From the NCBI GenBank assembly GCA_902591185.1, contig CACIZU010000005.1, positions 1-56,948 on the forward strand: DNA of 56,948 nt, read 5' to 3'. Shown in pieces: positions 49,090-56,948 of the stretch (the stretch's first letter is position 1; the number at the start of each line of letters is the position of its first letter). Position numbers and translations under genes: made by a program. The notes under the pieces are model-generated. The model was not told where the DNA came from, ran no database searches, and saw only the letters and a list, made by a program, of their open reading frames with translations. This stretch comes from an uncultured Pelagibacteraceae bacterium (GTDB lineage Bacteria > Pseudomonadota > Alphaproteobacteria > Pelagibacterales > Pelagibacteraceae).

Positions 49090-49857
49090 TTATAAGCTTT
49101 TTAGATTATATTTATTCAATAGATCATCAAAGAATCCTGAAGCTTTTTTTATTTCTATCCATTGATTTACATAATTTAGCCAAACCTGATCACTTTGATC
49201 AACCATCATAGCAAGTACTGCTGGGTTTTTTCCTCCATCAGGAACTATAGCTAATTGAGGATATTTTATAACTAGCTTGTTAGCTTCAGTTGAACTAGTA
49301 ATATGTCCATCTGCACGACCTGCTAATACTTCTTGAAAATCTCTAGCAGGAGCTTCAACTGATTGTAATTTTGATTTAGGGAAAAATTCTTTAGCTTTTG
49401 CTTCTTGTGAAGTTCCAAGAGTTGTTGCTATTGTAACATTGTTATCGTTTAAAGATTCCCATGTGGAAAATTTATTTAAATTTTTTTTTAAAACCAATGG
49501 AACAGTTCCATACTTATAGTATGAATTTGTAAATCCAGCTACTAGTGCTCTTTTCGCAGTTTTAGTAACACTAGTTGATAGATGATATCTATTTGAAGTA
49601 ATACCTGAAACAATTGTTTTCCATTCAGTTGGGACAAAAGTAATTTTAACGCCCATATCTTTTGCAAGTTCATTCATTACATCAATATCAAAACCTTTAT
49701 ATTTATTAGTAGCAGGATCTTTCATTGTCATTGGATCCCAATCACCAGTAGTTCCAACTTTTAGTTCTCCGCTTGATAAAATTTTGTTTAATTGTGAATC
49801 AGCATAAACTGAAAAAGGTAGCAGCAAAATTAGTATAAAATATATTAATTTTTTCAT
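49090..49857 (-). CDS. Periplasmic solute-binding protein family 3 (cyclohexadienyl-dehydratase-like)
   Basis: 255 aa with a signal peptide (about 1-19, ending SVYA). The family 3 fold is clear: [40 protein letters not shown] and [13 protein letters not shown]. These segments and the end ([20 protein letters not shown]) resemble the cyclohexadienyl/arogenate dehydratase PheC, which evolved from such binding proteins. Because a permease follows, a transport role is preferred. It lies 63 bases after soxG, so uptake of a glycine-betaine-derived or amino-acid ligand would fit; ligand unknown. Confidence 0.87.
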   Translation of the reverse strand: MKKLIYFILILLLPFSVYADSQLNKILSSGELKVGTTGDWDPMTMKDPATNKYKGFDIDVMNELAKDMGVKITFVPTEWKTIVSGITSNRYHLSTSVTKTAKRALVAGFTNSYYKYGTVPLVLKKNLNKFSTWESLNDNNVTIATTLGTSQEAKAKEFFPKSKLQSVEAPARDFQEVLAGRADGHITSSTEANKLVIKYPQLAIVPDGGKNPAVLAMMVDQSDQVWLNYVNQWIEIKKASGFFDDLLNKYNLKSL

Positions 49858-49920
49858 GACTTAATATAACTCATTTTTTTTATAAGAGAATCTTATATAT
49901 AATTTATATTTAAAATAACT

Positions 49921-50484
49921 TTATAACCTTGACGCACTATCATTTATCCAAGACCATAAATGTTCAGAAAAAGACCTTCTAACAAATAAATTTACCAAAT
50001 CCTGATCTTTATGATAAATTATAACATCTATGTGATTTAACAGTGTTTGTGTTGTTGTACCTTTTTTTTCTTTAAATTCATTAAAATTAAAAGGACTTCC
50101 AGAAGCAAATAACTCAAATATATTTTTTCCCTCTAATTCTAACTGCACAAATTGATCACTTATATCAGTAACAGCTCCTAGATTAGTTTTAGAAATATTA
50201 TTATATAATAATTCTTGTAATTCATATTTATTGGTATCTTTTTGAACTTTTTCATTTGAAATAATCATCCATTCATCTGGACTTAGCCAAATAGAAATAA
50301 GTTTATCGTTTGCAGCAGATGTATTGGCTTTTGTTGGAAGTATCATGTTTAAATCTTTACCTACTGTCGTAAAAAATTCTCTTTTCTTTCCTCTTAAGTT
50401 CAGTTTCATAATTGGTGAAATTTCTCTAATAGATAGTCCGTTATGATTAATTTCTTCATTAATTATACTGTTATAATTAAGCAT
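49921..50484 (-). CDS. soxG: Sarcosine oxidase gamma subunit
   Basis: Gamma is the non-catalytic subunit of heterotetrameric sarcosine oxidase. The product is 187 aa, within the usual range. Recognisable segments are NLRGKKREFFTTVGKDLNMI, the SIWLSPDEWMIISNEK motif, TDISDQFVQLELEGKNIFEL and the C-terminal NLFVRRSFSEHLWSWI. It overlaps the soxA stop by eight bases and closes the soxBDAG order on the - strand. Assignment rests partly on context because this subunit is weakly conserved. Confidence 0.9.
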   Translation of the reverse strand: MLNYNSIINEEINHNGLSIREISPIMKLNLRGKKREFFTTVGKDLNMILPTKANTSAANDKLISIWLSPDEWMIISNEKVQKDTNKYELQELLYNNISKTNLGAVTDISDQFVQLELEGKNIFELFASGSPFNFNEFKEKKGTTTQTLLNHIDVIIYHKDQDLVNLFVRRSFSEHLWSWINDSASRL

Positions 50485-53482
50485 TTAACCTCGCATTATC
50501 TTCATCAAAAAAAACTGGATTAGCAACAGTTACGTTAATTGTTTTATTTTCCATTGGAATAAATAATTTTTTACCCATCATATTTTTTCCACCTCTAACA
50601 ACAGCCAAAGCAATAGATTTGTTTAAGTTTGGACTAAAGTAACTTGAAGTTACATGACCAAGCATTTGAACAGGATTTTGATTTAATTCAGATACAATTT
50701 GTGCTCCTTCGTCTAAAACTATATTTGGATCATCAGTCAATAAACCAACTAATTGTTTACGATCCTCTCTAATTGTATCTGATCTATATAGAGATCTCTT
50801 TCCAATGAAATCATATTTTTTTTTGCTAACTATCCAATCCATTTGAAGATCAATAGGTGTCATTGTTCCATCAGTATCTTGACCAACAATAATAAAACCT
50901 TTTTCTGCCCTTAATAAGTGCATAGTCTCTGTTCCATAAGGAGTAATGTTAAATTCTTTACCAGCTTCCATACATTTATCCCAAAGTGACTTACCGTAAC
51001 TTGCTTGAACATTAATTTCATAACTATGTTCTCCAGTAAAACTAATTCTCATAACTCTACATTTGATTTTATCTATCTGAGCTTCTTTAAAAGACATGTG
51101 TGGAAAATTTTCATCTGAAAGATTTAGATTTGGAATTATTTTGTTTAATATTTTTTTACTATTTGGGCCACAAATACTAGCTGTAGCATAATGGTCAGTA
51201 ACTGAAGTTAGGTATACATCAAGTTCTGGCCATTCTGTTTGCAAATAATCTTCAAGTTTACCTAGAACATTAGCAGCACCACCAGTGGTAGTTGTCATAA
51301 TATAATGATTTTCTCCTAATCTTGTAGTGACTCCATCATCATAAACCATTCCATCTTCATTAAGCATTAAACCATATCTACATTTTCCTATAGCAAGTTT
51401 TGACCAAGCATTTGTGTAAACTCTATTTAAAAATTCTGATGCATCACTACCTTGAATATCTATTTTACCAAGTGTAGAAGCATCTAATATTCCAGCGCTT
51501 TCTCTTGCAGCTTTACTTTCTCTTTGGACTGCTTGATGCATTGTTTCACCATTAGCAGGGTAGTACCAACCTCTCTTCCATTGACCAACATTTTCAAATT
51601 CCGCTTTACTTTGAATGTGCCAATCATTCATTGGTGTTCTTCTAAATATATCAAAAAATTCTCCAACATTTCGTCCAACTATTGTTCCAAAAGTTAAGGG
51701 AGTATAGGGAGGCCTAAAAGTTGTAGTACCAAGTTCTCCCATTTTAACACCAGTTGTATCTGCAATAATCCCAAGTGCATGCATGTTACCAAGTTTACCT
51801 TGGTCAGTGCCCATTCCTGTAGTTGTATATCTTTTTACATGTTCAATAGATTTAAATCCTTCTCTTAAAGCTAATTTTATATCTTTTGCAGTAGCATCAT
51901 TTTGATAATCGACAAATGGTTTTGTTTTCCCAATAGCTTTATCAGATGGAAGTAACCATATATTTATTTTTGAATTTTCCTTCTCACTTTCAACATTTAT
52001 TTTATCAAAATCAACTTGTTCAATTTTTAAGAATTCTTTTAAATTTATTGAAAGATTATTAATTATTTCTTTAAGCTTAAAGTCACCTCTACAAGAACCA
52101 ACGCTTATTTGATCTGAAGGATATTTATTTGGTAAAAATACTTTGTTTTCTTCATCAAATTTTAATTTACCACCTGATTGAGTAAATAAATGAACAGCAG
52201 GAGTCCATCCTCCAGCTATACCCAAGCAATCACATGATATATTAATTTTATTACCAGTTACTATCATACCATCATTTGATAGTTTCATTATCGATACACT
52301 ATTAAGTCTTTTATAGCCCCTGGTATCTACAACTGTATGAGACCAGTGAATTTTGATACCAGCTTTTTCGACAGCTTTAACTATTTTTGAATTTGAATTA
52401 TCTCTAATATCTATGATAGCATTAACTTTAATACCTTTATTATATAAACATAATGCACTTTCGTAGGCACTATCATTGTTTGTAAAGAAAACATTTTGTT
52501 TTCCACATTTTACTCCAAAAAAATCAGCATATTTTTTTACTGCTGATGAAAGCATGATTCCTGGTCTATCATTGTTATTAAAAACAAGTGGTCTTTCTAA
52601 TGCACCAGTTGCCAGAATTACTTTTTTGGCTCTAATTTTTAAAAGTCTTTGTCTAATTTGATTATGTTTTTCTTTTTTTTCTAAGTGATCTGTTAAATTT
52701 TCTCTTCCTAATAAATAGTTGTATCCATGAAAAGCTGCAATACTTGTTCTTGTTTTTATTTCTAAGTTCTTAATATTTTTAAGTTCATTTATTTCTTTTT
52801 TTAACCAATCAGATGAACTTTCGTTATCAATTTTATTAAACTCTCTATTTTGATAAATAGTAGCTCCACCTAGCTCATTTTTTTCATCAACTAATAAAGT
52901 TTTAAAATTATTTTTTGCAGCGTTTTTTGCAGCTAAGATTCCAGATATACCTGCACCAACAACCAATACATCACAATGAATGTTTTTATGATCATAAATG
53001 TCAGGATCTTTTTTTGTTGGAGATTTTCCTAAACCTGCTGTGTGTCTTATAAAGTATTCATACTTTTCCCAGAAGTTGCTAGGCCACATAAAAGTTTTGT
53101 AATAAAAACCTGCTGGAATAAATGTAGAGATTAAATTATTTATTCCACCAATATCGAAATTAACACTTGGCCAGCAGTTTTGACTAGATGCTTCTAAACC
53201 TTCATAAATTTCAACTTCTGTAGCTCTTACGTTGGGTTCGGTTCTGTTTGTATTATCGTTAACCTGAACTATTGCATTTGGCTCTTCAGAGCCAGCTGTC
53301 ATAATTCCTCTTGGTCTATGATATTTAAAGCTTCTTCCAACTAAATGAACATTGTTAGCTAGTAGAGCTGAAGCTAAGGTATCTCCTTTAAATCCATGAT
53401 AAGTTTTACCATTGAACTTAAATGAAACTCTAATTGTTTCATCTATATATTCACTAAATTTAACTCTTAAATTTTCTGACAT
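50477..53482 (-). CDS. soxA: Sarcosine oxidase alpha subunit
   Basis: Alpha contains the NAD- and folate-binding parts of heterotetrameric sarcosine oxidase. ATG 53482, one base after the soxD stop, gives 1001 aa; a GTG at 53506 adds eight residues and is less likely. Domains in order: ferredoxin-like N-terminus (YHGFKGDTLASALLANNV), Rossmann motif CDVLVVGAGISGILAAKNAA, then a C-terminal GcvT/aminomethyltransferase-like domain with MTTTTGGAANVLGKLEDYL and ISFTGEHSYEINVQ. This domain passes the sarcosine methyl group to tetrahydrofolate. It is part of soxBDAG. Confidence 0.95.
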   Translation of the reverse strand: MSENLRVKFSEYIDETIRVSFKFNGKTYHGFKGDTLASALLANNVHLVGRSFKYHRPRGIMTAGSEEPNAIVQVNDNTNRTEPNVRATEVEIYEGLEASSQNCWPSVNFDIGGINNLISTFIPAGFYYKTFMWPSNFWEKYEYFIRHTAGLGKSPTKKDPDIYDHKNIHCDVLVVGAGISGILAAKNAAKNNFKTLLVDEKNELGGATIYQNREFNKIDNESSSDWLKKEINELKNIKNLEIKTRTSIAAFHGYNYLLGRENLTDHLEKKEKHNQIRQRLLKIRAKKVILATGALERPLVFNNNDRPGIMLSSAVKKYADFFGVKCGKQNVFFTNNDSAYESALCLYNKGIKVNAIIDIRDNSNSKIVKAVEKAGIKIHWSHTVVDTRGYKRLNSVSIMKLSNDGMIVTGNKINISCDCLGIAGGWTPAVHLFTQSGGKLKFDEENKVFLPNKYPSDQISVGSCRGDFKLKEIINNLSINLKEFLKIEQVDFDKINVESEKENSKINIWLLPSDKAIGKTKPFVDYQNDATAKDIKLALREGFKSIEHVKRYTTTGMGTDQGKLGNMHALGIIADTTGVKMGELGTTTFRPPYTPLTFGTIVGRNVGEFFDIFRRTPMNDWHIQSKAEFENVGQWKRGWYYPANGETMHQAVQRESKAARESAGILDASTLGKIDIQGSDASEFLNRVYTNAWSKLAIGKCRYGLMLNEDGMVYDDGVTTRLGENHYIMTTTTGGAANVLGKLEDYLQTEWPELDVYLTSVTDHYATASICGPNSKKILNKIIPNLNLSDENFPHMSFKEAQIDKIKCRVMRISFTGEHSYEINVQASYGKSLWDKCMEAGKEFNITPYGTETMHLLRAEKGFIIVGQDTDGTMTPIDLQMDWIVSKKKYDFIGKRSLYRSDTIREDRKQLVGLLTDDPNIVLDEGAQIVSELNQNPVQMLGHVTSSYFSPNLNKSIALAVVRGGKNMMGKKLFIPMENKTINVTVANPVFFDEDNARLNA

Positions 53483-53483
53483 A

Positions 53484-53759
53484 TTAATCTGAAGGTGGTT
53501 TTTCACCCATTTTATAAATTAATTTAATTTCATCATTTGAAGTATCTCTAACCATATTAAACCATTTTCTACATCCATGAGCATGATTCCATCTTTCAAA
53601 CTGAATACCTTTAATATTTTTTCTCATGAAGAGATATTCTGCCCATTCATCATCACTTAATTCTGTAGGTTGTTTTGGTCTTTCTATGTGAGCTTCTCCA
53701 CCAGCTTTAAATTCTTGCTGATCTCTTTCACCACAGTATGGACAATTGATTAAAAACAT
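53484..53759 (-). CDS. soxD: Sarcosine oxidase delta subunit
   Basis: Delta is the small zinc-binding subunit. The product is 91 aa. The zinc ligands expected for the family are visible: Cys6 and Cys9 in LINCPYCGERD and His59 and Cys63 in WNHAHGCRKWFN. The conserved DDEWAEYLFMRKNIKG segment lies between. It shares its start with the end of soxB (one-base overlap) and precedes soxA by one base, so all three are coupled. Confidence 0.96.
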   Translation of the reverse strand: MFLINCPYCGERDQQEFKAGGEAHIERPKQPTELSDDEWAEYLFMRKNIKGIQFERWNHAHGCRKWFNMVRDTSNDEIKLIYKMGEKPPSD

Positions 53760-55012
53760 TAGTGAGCAACCGCAGCTGCACCATGTTCGTCAACAAGGTC
53801 ACCACTTATAAATCTATTTAAATTAAAAGCAGCATTAAGTTTATGAGGTTCATCATTTGCAATTGTATGAGCAAATAAATCTCCAGAACCTGGTGTAGCT
53901 TTAAATCCACCTGTACCCCAACCACAATTAAAATACAATCCTTTAACTGAAGTTTTACTTAAAATAGGACTTGCGTCAGGGCAAATATCTACAATTCCTC
54001 CCCATTGTCTTAACATTCTCATTCGACTAAAAATTGGATAAAGTTCCAATATTGCATTAAGTGTTCCTTCTATAATTTGGTGACTTCCTTTTTGTGAATA
54101 AGAAACATAATCATCTGTTCCTGCACCTATAACAAGTTCACCTTTGTCAGATTGGCTTATATACGCATGAACTGCATTAGACATAACAACAGTATCAATT
54201 ATTGGTTTTACAGGTTCCGAAACTAAAGCTTGTAAGGGTTTGCTTTCTAAAGGTAATTTTAACCCTGCCATATTAGCGATCACAGTAGAATGTCCAGCTG
54301 CTACAACTCCAATTTTTTTAGTTTTTATAAATCCTTTTGTAGTTTCAATACCTTCAACACTGTCAATATTTCTTTTTATACCTTTTACTTCACAGTTTTG
54401 AATAATATCAACACCCATCTCATCTGCACCTCTTGCATAACCCCAAGCAACAGCATCATGTCTTGCTGTACCTGCTCTTTTTTGTAGGGTTCCACCAAGG
54501 ACAGGATATCTAATGTTCGGCGAAGTATTTATAATTGGACAAAATTTTTTAACTTCTTCAGTGCTAAGATAAACCGCATCAATACCATTTAATCTATTTG
54601 CGTGAGTTCTTCTTTTTAAATCTCGAACATCTTGTAAATTATGAGCAAGATTCATAACACCTCTTTGACTAAACATAATATTGTAGTTTAATTCCTGTGA
54701 TAAACCCTCCCAAATTTTCAATGCATGATCATAAAGACCTGCGCTTGCATCCCATAAATAATTTGATCTAATTATAGTAGTATTTCTTCCAGTGTTTCCT
54801 CCACCAATCCAACCTTTTTCGACAACAGCAATATTTTTTATATTGTGTTTTTTTGCTAAATAGTAAGCAGTAGCTAAGCCATGACCACCACCGCCAACAA
54901 TTACTACATCATATTCTTTTTTAGGTTGAGGATCTTTCCATGCTTTATGCCAATTTTCATGATAGCTAAAAGCATTTTTAATTAGAGAAAATATTGAGTA
55001 TTTGTTTTTCAT
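53759..55012 (-). CDS. soxB: Sarcosine oxidase beta subunit
   Basis: Beta holds the FAD site and covalent FMN and oxidises sarcosine to glycine. The product is 417 aa, normal. The dinucleotide motif is [19 protein letters not shown] (about 35-53), followed by [20 protein letters not shown]. The histidine that carries FMN in the family is His185 in [16 protein letters not shown]. The C-terminus has [20 protein letters not shown]. It is the first gene of soxBDAG and is divergent from tRNA-Ser. Confidence 0.96.
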   Translation of the reverse strand: MKNKYSIFSLIKNAFSYHENWHKAWKDPQPKKEYDVVIVGGGGHGLATAYYLAKKHNIKNIAVVEKGWIGGGNTGRNTTIIRSNYLWDASAGLYDHALKIWEGLSQELNYNIMFSQRGVMNLAHNLQDVRDLKRRTHANRLNGIDAVYLSTEEVKKFCPIINTSPNIRYPVLGGTLQKRAGTARHDAVAWGYARGADEMGVDIIQNCEVKGIKRNIDSVEGIETTKGFIKTKKIGVVAAGHSTVIANMAGLKLPLESKPLQALVSEPVKPIIDTVVMSNAVHAYISQSDKGELVIGAGTDDYVSYSQKGSHQIIEGTLNAILELYPIFSRMRMLRQWGGIVDICPDASPILSKTSVKGLYFNCGWGTGGFKATPGSGDLFAHTIANDEPHKLNAAFNLNRFISGDLVDEHGAAAVAH

Positions 55013-55037
55013 TAATACGCAATAATTACTTTATAAA

Positions 55038-55053
55038 TATTGAATATTCAATA
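55038..55053. repeat. 16-bp perfect palindrome in the soxB/tRNA-Ser divergent gap
   Basis: TATTGAATATTCAATA reads the same on both strands. It overlies the predicted -10 of soxB and the predicted -35 of the tRNA gene. It could be an operator, but an AT-rich palindrome can also arise by chance. Confidence 0.5.
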
Positions 55054-55067
55054 CAATCGGATATATC
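55040..55067 (+). promoter_or_regulatory. Candidate promoter of tRNA-Ser(GCU)
   Basis: TTGAAT (55040-55045) and TATATC (55062-55067) are separated by 16 bases. Transcription would start near 55074, five bases before the mature tRNA 5' end, which suits a tRNA gene. Motif prediction only. Confidence 0.45.
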
Positions 55068-55069
55068 AA
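55041..55069 (-). promoter_or_regulatory. Candidate promoter of soxBDAG
   Basis: On the - strand TTGATA (55069-55064) and TATTCA (55046-55041) are separated by 17 bases. Transcription would begin near 55034, about 22 bases before soxB. It overlaps the divergent tRNA promoter almost completely, so the two may compete. Motif prediction only. Confidence 0.4.
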
Positions 55070-55078
55070 TGTCGCAGT

Positions 55079-55170
55079 GGAAGAGTGGGTGAGAGGCTGA
55101 AACCAGTCGTTTGCTAAATGACCGTGCGAGGAAACTTGTACCGAGGGTTCGAATCCCTCCTCTTCCGCCA
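55079..55170 (+). tRNA. tRNA-Ser (anticodon GCU)
   Basis: Acceptor strands GGAAGAG (55079-55085) and CTCTTCC (55160-55166) pair fully; the discriminator is G and CCA is encoded (55168-55170). The anticodon stem GTCGT/ATGAC encloses loop TTGCTAA with anticodon GCT at 55113-55115, reading AGC and AGU serine codons. The long variable arm (GTGCGAGGAAACTTGTAC region) is of class II type, as required for serine. The T arm is GAGGG-TTCGAAT-CCCTC. The convergent transglycosylase stop codon directly abuts the CCA end. Confidence 0.97.
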
Positions 55171-56948
55171 TTAATATAAAGGTCGATCTTTGAAAAAGTC
55201 TTTCATAAGGATCGGTTTTTTTTCCAAGATGTATCTGTAGACGTTGTAATTTTCTAAAACTCTCTGGACATAGTTTCTTGTTTCTCTAAATTTTATTAGT
55301 TCAATCCAATCAATATAGTCTATTTGTTTTTTTTGAGGGTTCTTATTTATTTTTTTCCAATACTTAACTCTATTTGGGCCCGCATTATATGCAGCAATAG
55401 CAAAAGGGTAGGCCCCATCATATTGTAAAATTAATCCAGCTATATAGTGTGATCCTAAATTAATATTATATTCAGGATCTTTAGTAAGTCTTGATTTTGA
55501 ATATGGAAGTTTAGCTTGTTTTGAAACAAGCTTTGCTGTGTAAGGCATTAGTTGCATTAATCCTTTAGCACCAGCATGACTATTAGCACTTAAATCAAAT
55601 TCACTTTCTTGTCTTATTATTGATAGTATAAAAGCACTATCAGGAATTTTTCGTCCATTTATAAATTTAGGCGTACTTATAATTGGATAATTAAATTTAT
55701 TATGAAATCTTTTTTTATAAGAGGCTAATTTTGAAATTTGAATTGCAAAATCATATCTTTCAATATTAGTTGCTAATTCAGCAGCAAGTATTTCACTACC
55801 TCTTTGAATATTATCATTAGCAAGATGTCTTAAAATAAATTTAGTATATTTATCTTTTTTAAGTTCATCCAAAAGATAAGTTATTTTAACTAACTCTTTG
55901 TTAGAAAAAATGTATCTATATTTTTTATCAACCTTCATATCTTTATTAAGTTCAAATTTACTATTAGGATTTAATTTTAAAAAAGCTAATTGACCGTAGT
56001 AAGTTGTAAGATACTTTGATGCTTCTTGATACCATTTACGAGATTGTTCTTTATCATCTAATTTTTCATAAGTTTTACCAAGCCAAAACGCTCCTCTAGA
56101 AGTACTTATTGGATAACCGACGTTATTATAAAAATTGTGGAAATGATTCTTTGCAATTAAAGGGTCATTTAAAAAACTTAAAGCAATCCATCCACTCATC
56201 CATTCTGCTTCTGCAAAATCAGATCCTTTTGTCATACCGTGGTTGCTTGAAATTTTGTAAGCTATTTCATATTTTTTTTTATAAATTAATGCTCTAGATA
56301 TTATCTCACGTTCTTTCCACCATTTTTCAGGCATAACTAAATATTCTTTATCGTTTTTTATTTTAAGTAAAATTTCAACAGAAGAGTCAACACGACCTTT
56401 TTTTCTTCTCCATTTTAAACGATCATAATTTAATCCCGCATCATTTTTAAATTTTTTTGGAACGTTTTTGATTGCTTGGTCAACTCCGTAACCTTTACTC
56501 ATTAATATATGTCTTGCTGTGTACAAAAGTTCATAATCTTTAGGTAAATATCTAGTCAATCTTCTAAGATCCCAGTATTTGTTATTCCATGCTAGATAAT
56601 CAGCTCTCTTAATGTAATCTTTTGCATTAAGATATTTCTTAAATTTTTTTCTAAAAAATTTTAATTCATTTTTTGATAAATCTGCTGTTATCCAACCTTC
56701 TTTTATAAGTTTTGTTCCTTTTGATATTTCACCTTTTAAAACAAAACTTTCTCCCAGTATCATTTGTCCATAACCACTTAGTGGGTCATTTCCATCAAAC
56801 CAATTAATTATTTTGTTAGGAGATATTTTTGCAGTAGATAACTTGTGTTCAGCAAGATATCTTAACCTACTTATTCGTGGATATTTTGAATTTTGATCGA
56901 TAAAAATTTTATAATCATAGAAAGAAGCTTGATTTCCTGAAGTTAATA
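55171..56948 (-). CDS. Soluble lytic murein transglycosylase (5' end outside window)
   Basis: The enzyme cleaves peptidoglycan between MurNAc and GlcNAc with anhydro ring formation. The frame stays open from the stop at 55171 to the window end. Codons upstream of ATG 56763 encode convincing family sequence (KIINWFDGNDPLSGYGQ), so the true start lies beyond the window. The N-terminal part is the alpha-helical superhelix of Slt70-type enzymes. The C-terminal SLT domain has the catalytic Glu in IIRQESEFDLSANSHAGAKG, then LMQLMPYTAKLV and AIAAYNAGPNRVKYW. A signal peptide cannot be seen because of the truncation. Confidence 0.92.
   Translation of the reverse strand, partial: LTSGNQASFYDYKIFIDQNSKYPRISRLRYLAEHKLSTAKISPNKIINWFDGNDPLSGYGQMILGESFVLKGEISKGTKLIKEGWITADLSKNELKFFRKKFKKYLNAKDYIKRADYLAWNNKYWDLRRLTRYLPKDYELLYTARHILMSKGYGVDQAIKNVPKKFKNDAGLNYDRLKWRRKKGRVDSSVEILLKIKNDKEYLVMPEKWWKEREIISRALIYKKKYEIAYKISSNHGMTKGSDFAEAEWMSGWIALSFLNDPLIAKNHFHNFYNNVGYPISTSRGAFWLGKTYEKLDDKEQSRKWYQEASKYLTTYYGQLAFLKLNPNSKFELNKDMKVDKKYRYIFSNKELVKITYLLDELKKDKYTKFILRHLANDNIQRGSEILAAELATNIERYDFAIQISKLASYKKRFHNKFNYPIISTPKFINGRKIPDSAFILSIIRQESEFDLSANSHAGAKGLMQLMPYTAKLVSKQAKLPYSKSRLTKDPEYNINLGSHYIAGLILQYDGAYPFAIAAYNAGPNRVKYWKKINKNPQKKQIDYIDWIELIKFRETRNYVQRVLENYNVYRYILEKKPILMKDFFKDRPLY

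Noticed and set aside
49858..49920. Possible hairpin between soxG and the binding protein gene (ATAAGA/TCTTAT)
   Set aside because: Six weak base pairs and followed by A, not T, on the transcribed - strand, so it does not look like a terminator there.

Overview
The window is about 57 kb of very AT-rich, tightly packed bacterial DNA. Gaps are short, many neighbouring genes overlap by 1-4 bases (TAATG or ATGA junctions), and Shine-Dalgarno motifs are often weak or absent. Gene content and order, with the particular protein sequences, point to an alphaproteobacterium of the SAR11 clade (Candidatus Pelagibacter or a close relative). This assignment is by recognition, not by a search. No gene-free stretch exceeds 300 bases; the longest is the 167-base rpoC-rpsL gap. 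No IS elements, prophage, CRISPR arrays or rRNA genes were seen.

Bases 1-27073 hold the transcription/translation superoperon on the + strand: the secE tail, nusG, rplKAJL, rpoBC, rpsL-rpsG-fusA, the S10 cluster (rpsJ to rpsQ), the spc cluster (rplN to secY, adk) and the alpha cluster (rpsM, rpsK, rpoA, rplQ). Three usual members are missing from their common positions: tuf after fusA, rpmD (L30) between rpsE and rplO, and rpmJ after secY. A candidate structured leader precedes rpsL, and a strong candidate promoter separates the spc and alpha clusters.

Bases 27085-39663 hold mixed housekeeping genes on both strands: an RluA-type pseudouridine synthase, lipB, mgtE, panC, and galU-ugd (UDP-glucuronate supply). 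A long - strand operon follows: ruvX, pyrB, pyrC, plsY, topA, a small secreted Lys-rich protein and a RidA-family gene. The PyrC protein lacks the HxH metal motif of active dihydroorotases.

Bases 39714-48313 (+) hold gatCAB, an O-methyltransferase, trhO, a MATE exporter overlapping a secreted nuclease gene, and then an iron-type alcohol dehydrogenase coupled to a class I glutamine amidotransferase of unknown role behind a near-consensus promoter.

Bases 48318-55012 (-) carry soxBDAG (heterotetrameric sarcosine oxidase) followed by an amino-acid-type ABC solute-binding protein and a permease with no ATPase in the window. This fits SAR11 use of methylated glycine compounds as a C1 and glycine source. 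A tRNA-Ser(GCU) is divergent from soxB. A lytic transglycosylase runs off the right end.

Most of the window is conserved core genome. The points most worth a second look are the rpsL leader with two mutually exclusive folds, the metal-site-deficient PyrC, the ADH-amidotransferase pair, the cyclohexadienyl-dehydratase-like binding protein with a lipobox-bearing permease, and the palindrome over divergent soxB/tRNA promoters.
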